Made by a program: the position numbers and the translations under genes. This document shows positions 13,601-20,480 of a DNA stretch of 64,000 nucleotides, in pieces. The number at the start of each line of letters is the position of its first letter. Positions within the stretch are counted from its first letter, which is position 1. This stretch comes from Tetracentron sinense (Eukaryota > Streptophyta > Magnoliopsida > Trochodendrales > Trochodendraceae), in the NCBI GenBank assembly GCA_015143295.1, contig CM026573.1:7655934-7719933 (forward strand). The letters run 5' to 3'. The notes below the pieces were generated by a model, which had not been told where the DNA came from, made no database searches, and worked only from the letters and a program-made list of their open reading frames with translations.

Positions 13601-16600
13601 GAAACGGCGACTCATTATTTTTATCCTATACATATTGTAATTTATTTTTTCTCTCATTCTCATTTAGCTATTTGAATCATATGATCATAGTAACAAAGTT
13701 CTCGAATAATTCCCGAATTGTACCCGAACTATTCATTTTTTAAGGGGTGCCGTTTAAAAAAGGCTTCTTTTTCCCGAACTAACGAATAATTCCCGAACTG
13801 ACGAATTATTCGCGAATAATTCCCGAACGAACGAATTATTCCGAACTTATGCCGAACTTATTCCGAATGAAGATTTCTCACAAATTATTCGTTCATACTT
13901 ATTCATAATTCTAAAATAAAAATTAGGGTAAAATGAATTTTCTATTAGCAATAGAATTATTACTAATAACTCGAGACTTATTTCACATTGAGAAATCTTC
14001 ATTTGATTGAAATCGCCAACTGATAGAAGAATGAGAAAACTCTATTCGAGTAAGCTATTTTAGGATTTTGATTACATTTGATTGAATTGAAAGAAAAAAG
14101 ATAATTTTGCAAGCTGGTTAGTCTGTTGAATTTCCACTGAACTAAGAGAAAATAAGATTTGTGTTATTTATTCTGAGCTATTTCAATATTTTGCTAAATA
14201 ACTATGTTATGCTAAATAAATACACTCATATATTGTTTTTCTGATTTTATCTATTCAGATTATTTTTCTCGTTTTTATATATTTTTTAATTGCTTATATA
14301 ATTTGATTTGCATATACAAACATGTAATCTAAATTATTCTTTTTTCTTAAATTACATAAAGCTTACTTAAGCCTTATGTAATTTTTTTCTTGAGTTTGCG
14401 AGTTTACATAATGCTTGTTTTTTAGAAATTGGAATAAATGTTAACATAGTAAGAGATGTCAATACATATAGATTCGTAGATGAATTAGTTGGCATCACGT
14501 TCTTATTTTTTATAATTATTAATTTTTATTTTTTCGAACTTATCCCGAACTTAACCCGAATTTGCCGATTTTTTCCCCTTTTTTTCGAACTTAACCCCTG
14601 CCGAATAATTCCCGAATCCGAACTTTGTTACTATGCATATGATAGGGTTTATTGTTTTCAAATATATTATTAAATTTTATGTTAGGGTTTGAACTTTAAA
14701 GTTTAAAACTTAAGTGAGGATTTGAATTCATGTTAGGGTTTGAATATTATGGGGTTCTAGTTTAAAAGATGATGGTATTATACTTGTTTTTGAATGGTGA
14801 ATTATGATATTTTGAGAGCTGTATAATTGCAATTCTTTTGTTGAATAATGATTTTAAATGATTGTTAGTAGTTGGTATCATGTTTCCTATTTAATTATAA
14901 TTATCAATTTTTTTTATTTTAAATCTTGTACTTTTCCCATGTTTTTGCCGTATAAACCCATACTTCCCAAACGGATCATTGCCATTTAAAACCAGTACCA
15001 ATACTTTGTGAATATGCCTCCATGCTTACATCCTGATGCTCATGAGGTCACGCTTCACATGAGGCACACATACCTCACGTGTTAAGACTCGCCACACAGT
15101 GTTCTAGCCAAAGATTTGGAGCTTTCTTTCTTTATTTGTTAAACAAACATTTCATTTATTATGTTCAATGTATTTAGGATTTTCAAACACTTTTGAATTA
15201 CATATTGGACTTTAAAAGGATTTGGAGCCATTGGCCTACAATGGAGTTTTTGTGACTTACTTTATGACCATTTATTAGAAATGAAAATCTGCCACACATG
15301 AATTGATGATCAAACGTCATTTGTTTTTCAATATGTATACAAAGAAAAAGGTAAATTTTCCACCACAAAAGAATTGACCAGACGAAATTTGTTTTCAATG
15401 TGCATGTAATGTTCTATATATACATAAATATGTGTGTGTGTGTGTGTGTATGTGTGTGGGATGTGTGTCTTTATATATGCATTTCTTTCTCATTTCTCAA
15501 TATTTCTACTTTAAAAAAAGGTATACACATCGTGGCTTACGCCTCACACATCCTTGCCTCATGACTTCGCCTTTCAAAACACTAGAATGTACAAAGAAGG
15601 CCAATTTACACTTATAGTGGAGGAAAATCGCCCAAGTTATTGGTGTTACATAGCGATAAATGCAGGAATCAGCTCTTAGCAGGCCGTTGCTATGTTTCAC
15701 TTCAGATCATTTCTCACCTTCCAAATTCAGTACTAAACATGGCCAAAATAGCCAATAAAAGACTAAACATGACCAATTTATAGATACCAATAAAAGACTA
15801 GACATGGCCAAAATAGCCACCCAACATATATGGTAAGGTATGATGAAGATGCACAAAGTAAAAACCCCAGCCTACTAACTGACAGTCAGAATAACAACGA
15901 ATTTGTGAGAGTAAGCAGCCTAGAAACTGAGAGCGACTTACTTTCTCAAAATTCAACAGTCCATTTCCTGTCATGTGTTGATCTACGTTAATGGGATGGG
16001 GAAAGACTGTGATGCTTTGTCCTAAAGACCTAAAACACATGAACAACTACCGCAGTACTCTAGTGCTCACACTGAAACTCAGCTATACCACATAATCACC
16101 AAATTCTATCATTGAAAACCCTAAAACTAACAAATTATTGAAATTTTGTAGATAATTGTGGCAGCATACCCAGTGCTCATCAGGCAATTGCCTGAAGTCC
16201 AGGGTCATCATAAGCTTGCGAAACTCCTTGGAAATATCCATGCAAAACCATCCCATCTGGATGCATTATCCCTATGAGAAATTGAGTTTGCAGTCACTCA
16301 GTCTTAATAATCAGGGAGTGAACCACACGAAAGCAGAGAACATATTCAACTTGAAGAATTTGTAGATAATAAGTCAAGTCAACCAAAGTATGTAGCCACC
16401 AAAGATGCTCATGTTCATGGCAAGCCAGAGACAGACTCCAACTCCAAATTTCACCAAGGCGAAAAAAGGAAAAATAAAAAGATGAAAGGTTATGTCAGGA
16501 CCATTGAACCCCTTAAATAAAGTAATCTAAAGAGAGGTCTCTTCGATGGAGGCATTCTCAAACACTTTGATAAGTATCTCCTTTTCAAGGGAAACTCTAT

Positions 16601-16902
16601 AACCCTTAGGGCTTGTTTGGACGATAGGAATTGTGGGGTCAAAATTAGAATTGGGAGATATGGATTCCAATTCCGATGTTTGGATGCCCCGAATTCATAG
16701 GAATTACAATCTCCATGGAATTGAAAATAAGTTCAATTCCTATGTCCCATTAGAATTGCAATATCTACCTAGGAGGGTAGGTATTGCAATTCCAATTAGT
16801 AGGAATTGAGATCTTTAAACGCCCCCGACAACTTTTTGTTTCTTTCCATCTTCTTCTCAAACCTAACATTTTTTCATCCATACACTAGTGACGGCGACGA
16901 CA

Positions 16903-16951
<49 letters not shown>

Positions 16952-19900
16952 GAGACTAGGCCAAGTTCATGGTTGCCAAGGTCGGAGCTCCGCAGCCAAC
17001 ACCAACTTCACAATCGCCGACTTCCTGATCTTCCGCGGCAGCTTTACCGGCATGATACCAGAAGCTGGTTTTATGTCTGAATTGATTCTTCTAAGGTTTT
17101 GATCATCTTTTTCTTCTGGGTGTTTTACATTTTGGGTTTTCTCTGTTGTGTATTTGGGCCTCTGTTTCTTGGGGATGTAAAATTGTAGTGATGGAGGGAA
17201 ATGGATTTACTCTCTCTGCCACACAAAGTCAGTGGGGATTCTAAAAGGAAGTTGCAGGAGCCGATCAAAAGGTCCAAACTTCAATCCATATACACTCTTT
17301 AAGCCTTACCCTTAAATTTCCATAGATTTTTGCCCATTTTCCTTTATCTATTTGATTTTTCTATTTCTCTCTCTACATTCCTCTTGAATACTTCCGGTGC
17401 GACTGGATCTAGGTGTTTTTAAATCTTGGATTCCTTCAATCCGAAAGAGAAAGTTTGGGGGTCTTATTAGGGTTTTGGATTTGAGAGAGTTGGGGTTTTA
17501 GATGTTAAAGTTGGGAGTTGGATAAGTTTGGCTTTCTTGAAGTGTTGCTTGTTGTTTGTTTTGAACTTTTGAAGAATTCGGTTTGTTGTCGTTTTTGGGT
17601 TCTAAGACTTTAGAGCCAGAATACTCGAAGAGCTTTCCGTAGTAGCCAAATAGTAGAATCCCAATACATAGGAATTCTAATTCAATGATATTGTAATTCT
17701 AAAGAATTGCGATATCCACAATATTGTAATTCCTGTGATCCAAACATACCCTTATCTACTTTAAAATCCTTACTGAAAATTTATTGTGCATCCTCTTCTT
17801 TCATGTTTTCAGCATGCATTAAATTTCTGTGTTATATAAATTTCTTAGAAGAATGCACGACTCATCGCCCCTTTTAAAAAAAAAATACAAAGATAAAAGG
17901 GTGCTGTAAGGATCATTGAACCCCTTAAATAATTAAGATTTAAAAAAAGGTCCCTTTCACAAGAGCATTCTACAACTCTGTAATAAGTATTTCCTAGTCA
18001 AAGGAAAGCTCTAAAACCCCCTTTTCTACCTTCCAAAAATTCATTAACGAAAATTTAGTGTATGCCCTCTTTCAAGTTTTTAGCATGCATTAGCTTTTAG
18101 TGTCTTTGAATTACTTAATAAATACATCAAAAAAGTTAACGGGGGTATTGTAAGAAGCATTGAAACCCATAAATAGCTCGATTTGAAACTGGGTCCTTTT
18201 CACAGGAACATTCTCCAAATCTGTGATAAGTATATCCTATTCAAAGGGAAGCTCTATAATCCTTTTCTACATCTAAAAGTCATTCATGAAAGTAGTGTCA
18301 TCTCTCATGTTTTCAGCATACATTAAGGTTTTGTGTCAACAAATCCATAGAGTAAGTGTAGACAAAGATGAGGTTGTTGAGATTTATGAGTGGAAAGACC
18401 AATGAAGGTAAGATAAGAAATGAGTGCAGGGGGTTGGGCTGTTGGCCAGGACCACACCTCAGGAAGCGGAGGTCCTGAGTTCGAATCCCCCTCCCTCTGT
18501 TGGCCACCCTCGGGGAGTTATCCCGTCTTACTTGGTGTGTGTGGCTTGGGGGGTGTTGCACATGCCTGAGGGAATAGTCAGGTGCTCTAAGAGGCCTGAA
18601 TGCCCTCGTTTCCAAAATATATATATATATATATATGAGTGCATTCGGATAACTTAGGAGTAGCTCCATAGGTGATTAAAAAAAGGATAGTCGATTAAAA
18701 TGGTTTGAGGTTTGAAATGTTCAACAACGGCCAGTTTACGATACATGTGACAAGAAGCGAGTTGGTGCAAGTTGAAGGCTCTGAATGGGCTAGTGGAAGG
18801 CCAAATATTTGATAGCACATGCTTTGGATGAAGTTATGGATTTTCATATAATTCATGTCGACTACCACTAATTTTTGGGAATAGGCACTGATGATCATGA
18901 TTGAGGGTTTTATTGTTCTTTGAATTTCTTACAAGAATGCATTCCAACTTTTTCTTCTTTTCTTTTATTTTTTTAATGGTAAATGATCAATGCATTAATG
19001 AAAAGAAAAGGACGTGCAGAAAGATTCAAGCATTTTAACTTTAAATTCCTAACACCCAAAAAAACTAAGAGAACCATATTCTCAATCGACGAATATGGTT
19101 AAAGGATGCATTTTAACTTAACACTCCTACTCCCCATATAAAACTAAGAGACGAATTTCTCCAGTAGAATTAAGCTATCAACAGCAAGTGCATAGACAAA
19201 AATCATATTCTTTCATCTGGAAAAAATGGAACTTTACATAAACACTTACTCCGAACGAACAGAAAGAAAACTATAAACAAAAGAAAGGAAACATTAAGGC
19301 CACAACCAAAGTGTTGATTTTGAGAGGATTCACATTCCCACTGACATTGAACTTAGTTCAAAAGTAAATATAGCCTTGATGAGCTCCAGACTAATGAAAA
19401 CAATCATAAATATATTGAAGAAAGTAAGAACCTTCCCTAAATTGCATGAACTCCAACTTCCGGGAAAAATAATTTTCGGAAACTATTCAACCAACAGAAA
19501 ACCAACATAAACTCAAAAACCACTAACTTTTCACTTATGTACTAACCTTCAACAATGGTATATGTATATCATCCAAAGTACCATTCGGCGTAATCAAAGC
19601 AGTTTCAAGCTCCTCCGCCGAAAATTCAACCGAAATATTCAGAAGGGGCCAAAAGATCTACATCAACAACCAACAAAACTTAAGCCCTAGCACTAAAACA
19701 TCAAAATTAAACCCAAACAGTGATCAAAACAACAACAAAAATAAAAACTTTAAACGCTCACATGCAAGAAATTAAGAAGGGAAGCCAATTCCCACATCGA
19801 CCGGAGATTCCACCGCGGCAATTGCGAAGGCGGGGGCGAATTAACCAATGGCGTAATGATCTTGCTGCATTGCTGCAGCTCGTCTCTCTCCTTCTTGGTG

Positions 19901-20157
19901 GGACCGGGGTTGCGGTCTATGGCGGGAGCCACAGAGTGGAGCCGAGCTGAGGATCGAGAAGTACATGCGCGTGGCAGGCGCCCTTTTCTCTCTATATGAT
20001 TGTTATTGTTCTTCTTCTTCTTCTTCTTCTGCCACTGTTCTTCCGGGGAAGATCCCTCGTCGTGGATCGATGTCGAGGCTTCTTCGGACATAGTCGAAAG
20101 ATCGAAGGATTTCAAATTGTCCACAAAGGAATCAAGCGAGAGATCGAGGGTTTGCAT
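1362..20157 (-). CDS. DDR4: DDT domain-containing protein DDR4-like, 9 exons, 3' end beyond the window
   Basis: Predicted nuclear protein related to Arabidopsis DDT-RELATED PROTEIN 4. Family knowledge: DDT proteins bind ISWI ATPases and help set nucleosome spacing. Exons, in transcript order: 19762-20157, 19547-19657, 12287-12373, 12147-12184, 11983-12064, 8259-8365, 7893-8049, 1706-1798, 1362-1485. All junctions are GT-AG and phases agree, giving 398 codons in the window. The N-terminal ~110 residues are low complexity (Ser/Glu-rich, then a Lys6-Asn4 run). The DDT domain begins near residue 115 (LRSMWELASLLNFLH) and continues through FSAEELETALITPNGTL, AIPPVTRMALGRATW and EVEVYKSLDPGTRVLILKA. 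A WHIM-like stretch follows (SAFRKERIGGDSLG, DDPVIGHRLYREIRKVE), then a basic tail (GRSLRDRKPVTYTF). Relatives carry one more short stretch after YTF; no matching exon was found to the left, so it probably lies outside. Splice sites were assigned by eye; family identity is very secure, exact partner function is inferred. Confidence 0.9.
1706..1798 (-). CDS. DDR4: DDR4-like exon 8
   Basis: 31 codons, acceptor CTCGCAG, donor GTATTC. It reads EKLFSSKNRTEAALGKKLK then IDMLPEIEKIHK, a charged helix conserved in relatives. It lies 6.1 kb from exon 7 across a transposon-rich intron. Confidence 0.88.
2120..2285 (+). mobile_element. Probable LINE 3' end remnant
   Basis: Poly-C run (14 C), TTTCATCAATAAAAC, then CCCTCCTAC and a terminal poly-A. 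This layout resembles the 3' untranslated ends of the LINE fragments elsewhere in this gene (compare 11660-11727). No coding part is visible. It lies in DDR4-like intron 7. Confidence 0.45.
2739..4765 (-). pseudogene. 5'-truncated L1-type LINE, reverse transcriptase and zinc-binding domain relic
   Basis: Read on the minus strand, pieces of an L1-like ORF2 appear in order despite stops and frameshifts. GAFVGGRQ lies near 4740, the catalytic QFADDTLI near 4335-4360, and a GLPLGAPFKSKSIWD-like stretch near 4110. The linker domain covers 3305-3769 (VGQDNEVRFWIDKWC, WSRDTKGQFSVRSLY). The zf-RVT knuckle CFICLATEETIDHLLLHC spans about 3190-3245. The minus-strand 3' end is marked by the T8 run at 2743, a poly-A tail in the element's sense. 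It is dead and 5'-truncated, in the same orientation as the host gene, within intron 7. Confidence 0.88.
4766..6467. other. Intron 7 sequence with GATATCG-rich inverted-repeat remnant
   Basis: No gene. Around 5935-6095 the sequence is rich in GATATCGGCGATATATCG-type palindromic words and ends with GTTTTTTGAACCTTG. That terminus resembles the CAAGGTTCAAAAAA end of the hAT-type MITE at 10789. A shorter GATAT-rich stretch near 4810-4860 could be the opposite end, but no target duplication was found. The rest is AT-rich with no signal. Confidence 0.4.
6468..7892. other. Rest of DDR4-like intron 7
   Basis: The stretch near 6475-6600 repeats GTTTGGTTTGCAA-type words typical of Tourist-like MITE ends, but a complete element with target duplication is not seen. 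The minus-strand frame at 6452-6949 is not recognisable. Nothing else is evident up to exon 7. Confidence 0.35.
7893..8049 (-). CDS. DDR4: DDR4-like exon 7
   Basis: 157 nt, acceptor GATGTAG, donor GTAAGT. It encodes YEDDPVIGHRLYREIRKVE, a Lys-rich stretch (KKVKTKG) and QWETVATNLDEFQDVS. The conserved GHRLYREI block places it firmly. Intron 7 after it is 6.1 kb. Confidence 0.92.
8259..8365 (-). CDS. DDR4: DDR4-like exon 6
   Basis: 107 nt, acceptor TTTGCAG, donor GTAAAT. It reads QEDIRSYIDNSIKHSVQLSA then FRKERIGGDSLGISYW, matching the part of the family that follows the DDT domain (WHIM-like). It ends two bases into the Trp codon, completed by exon 7. Confidence 0.91.
8673..9535 (-). pseudogene. 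L1-type LINE 3' fragment
   Basis: Minus-strand frames read WAPNLRRNL, SCVWSLDNKGRFSVGSFL and PSKVSFFLWSAVLDKILTLD then HLMHRGWQLAN. This is the linker and zinc-binding end of plant L1 ORF2, closely similar to the fragment at 2739-4765. A T-rich tract at 8673 is the poly-A tail in the element's sense. Frameshifts and stops show it is dead. It is 5'-truncated near 9535, inside DDR4-like intron 5. Confidence 0.85.
10549..10616. repeat. Compound (TG)n(AG)n microsatellite
   Basis: About 19 TG units, with one TA interruption, followed by about 14 AG units. It lies inside the hAT-type element. Confidence 0.95.
10789..11014. mobile_element. hAT-type MITE, 226 bp, nested
   Basis: Terminal inverted repeats CAAGGTTCAAAAAAACG and CATGGTTTTAAAAAACG. 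An 8-bp direct repeat CTCCCAGT lies at 10781-10788 and 11015-11022. Inside, repeated TTACGTAACG and ACGGTTTCGG palindromic words occupy the subterminal zones, as in transposase-binding arrays. It is inserted in the larger element 9827-11096. Confidence 0.82.
11105..11727 (+). pseudogene. L1-type LINE 3' fragment, plus strand
   Basis: Plus-strand pieces SKKSIKVSFFLWTA (11115-11155) and the following decayed zinc-binding region match the end of plant L1 ORF2. The 3' end shows a poly-C run (11665-11681), ATATATTGCTTTGCCGAA and a poly-A tract ending at 11727. It is antisense to the host gene, in intron 5, just left of exon 5. Confidence 0.78.
11983..12064 (-). CDS. DDR4: DDR4-like exon 5
   Basis: 82 nt, acceptor TTAAG, donor GTATTG. 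It encodes TEVEVYKSLDPGTRVLILKA and LCDIRVE, the end of the DDT region. An alternative acceptor 5 nt downstream would break the frame. The following intron 5 is 3.6 kb and full of mobile elements. Confidence 0.9.
12147..12184 (-). CDS. DDR4: DDR4-like micro-exon 4
   Basis: 38-nt exon (VADGEIPIVASHG, last codon shared with exon 5), acceptor TTGCAG and donor GTGAGT. Introns of 102 and 82 bp flank it. Small exons like this are easily missed by automatic prediction. Confidence 0.9.
12287..12373 (-). CDS. DDR4: DDR4-like exon 3
   Basis: 29 codons between acceptor TCATAG and donor GTGAGA. It reads AIPPVTRMALGRATWVTVLC followed by RKLRDWWHW, which continues the DDT domain directly from exon 2. A longer open frame on the same strand (12240-12548) overlaps it in the wrong frame. 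Confidence 0.92.
12640..13262 (-). pseudogene. L1-type LINE 3' fragment
   Basis: The minus-strand frame reads WSFLLGVIAWFLWKERDRRV and FDVIVSLKD, the conserved end of plant L1 ORF2 (WFLWKERN-type motif). The same motif (DWFLWKDRNSRVF) is seen in the LINE at 2739. A T-rich tail lies at 12640-12660. It is in intron 2 of the DDR4-like gene, about 270 bp from exon 3. Confidence 0.8.
13686..14635. mobile_element. hAT-type non-autonomous element, 950 bp
   Basis: Perfect 16-bp terminal inverted repeat CATAGTAACAAAGTTC. An exact 8-bp direct repeat CATATGAT lies at 13678-13685 and 14636-14643. Both subterminal zones are packed with variants of CCCGAATAATT and CCCGAACTTA, while the middle is plain AT-rich DNA with no coding frame. 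It lies in DDR4-like intron 2. Confidence 0.9.
14644..16490. other. Intron 2 sequence without clear feature
   Basis: It holds a short (TG)n run (15431-15460). A stretch near 15530-15590, CTTACGCCTCACACATCC then CGCCTTTCAAAACACTAG, resembles one end of a plant MITE without an identified partner. A minus-strand frame (16156-16260) reads SKEFRKLMMTLDFRQLPDEH but does not fit the DDR4-like protein. No supported gene. Confidence 0.4.
16609..17751. mobile_element. Tourist-like (PIF/Harbinger-type) element, 1,143 bp
   Basis: Ends are GGGCTTGTTTGGA and, inverted, GGGTATGTTTGGA. The 3-bp target TTA is present at both borders (16606-16608, 17752-17754). Further inward both arms share ATAGGAATT/ATTGCAATT words in inverted orientation. 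The interior (16806-17630) is GC-richer, with a CT microsatellite and an ATG; it looks like captured gene leader sequence. Uninterrupted copies of the target repeat at 17910 and 18154 act as empty-site controls. Confidence 0.82.
16901..16947. repeat. (CT)n microsatellite
   Basis: About 23 CT units with one interruption, inside the Tourist-like element just before a short open frame. It has the appearance of a plant 5' leader. Confidence 0.93.
18429..18634 (+). mobile_element. tRNA-derived SINE with (AT)n tail
   Basis: A tRNA-like head carries a good B box, GAGTTCGAATCCC (18477-18489), preceded by GGCTGTTGGCCAGG as an A-box-like stretch. It ends in an (AT)n run rather than poly-A. The exact direct repeat ATGAGTGCA flanks it (18420-18428, 18635-18643). 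It is not a working tRNA gene: there is no cloverleaf end and the unit is 206 bp. It lies in DDR4-like intron 2. Confidence 0.82.
18650..19546. other. Intron 2 end, no feature seen
   Basis: AT-rich intron sequence up to DDR4-like exon 2. No repeat, element end or coding frame with support was found. Confidence 0.5.
19547..19657 (-). CDS. DDR4: DDR4-like exon 2 (DDT core)
   Basis: 37 codons in phase 0, after an acceptor TGTAG and before donor GTTAGT. It encodes PLLNISVEFSAEELETAL and TPNGTLDDIHIPLLK, the hallmark middle of the DDT domain. Intron 1 before it is only 104 bp; intron 2 after it is about 7.2 kb. Confidence 0.9.
19762..20157 (-). CDS. DDR4: DDR4-like exon 1 (start codon)
   Basis: 132 codons from ATG at 20157 to a donor ATGTGAGC. 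This ATG was chosen because it opens the longest frame joining in phase with exon 2. An in-frame internal Met (MSEEASTS) about 20 codons later is an alternative start. It ends in the conserved start of the DDT domain (WELASLLNFLH). A run of AAG/GAA-type codons gives six lysines and then four asparagines. Confidence 0.88.
20006..20035. repeat. Coding trinucleotide repeat (CTT on plus strand)
   Basis: Seven CTT units in exon 1 of the DDR4-like gene encode the Lys run on the minus strand, next to an Asn run. The length is likely to vary between alleles. Confidence 0.88.
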
Positions 20158-20480
20158 AAGAAAAAAGGGGTGTTTTTAGGGTGGAAATTGAAGAGAACAG
20201 AAAAGGGGAGATTCTGAGACGGGAAGAAAATGGAAGAACAGTGACCCAAATCATCATCGCATATGTGTTTGTTTTTATGTCTGAGAGAAAACAGAAAAAG
20301 CACGCAGAGAGGAGAATGAGATTGCAAAAAGAGGGGGAAATTGGTACAGGAAGAGGAGGAGGAGATGAAGAAGGACAATTCCAGGAGTTTGGTCTGGGGT
20401 CCGGTTATTTATTTAACCTGGGTTAGTGTTTGTGGTTAGTCATTTCTCATTTCTCATTTCTCATTTCTCCTTTCTGGGTA
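20158..20480 (-). promoter_or_regulatory. Presumed promoter and leader of the DDR4-like gene
   Basis: This is the region directly upstream of the start codon. On the minus strand a TATA-like TTAAATAAATAA occurs near 20405-20416. A short tandem of CATTTCT (20441-20468) lies farther upstream. No transcription start can be read from sequence alone. Confidence 0.35.

Larger units (their letters stand above)
16498..18350. repeat. Three diverged ~245-bp tandem repeat units
   Basis: Units begin with similar GGACCATTGAACCCCTTAAA-type words at 16498, 17910 and 18154. They continue through 'CACTTTGATAAGTATCTCC', 'AAGGGAAACTCTATAA' and 'TTTTCAGCATGCATTAA' landmarks in the same order. Unit 1 is split by the Tourist-like element 16609-17751; with it removed, the unit 1 to unit 2 spacing (about 266 bp) is close to the 244 bp between units 2 and 3. 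Confidence 0.8.

Noticed and set aside
18429..18500. Possible tRNA gene with TTCGAATCCC
   Set aside because: Only the internal promoter boxes are tRNA-like. The 206-bp unit has a tail and target duplication, so it is a SINE.
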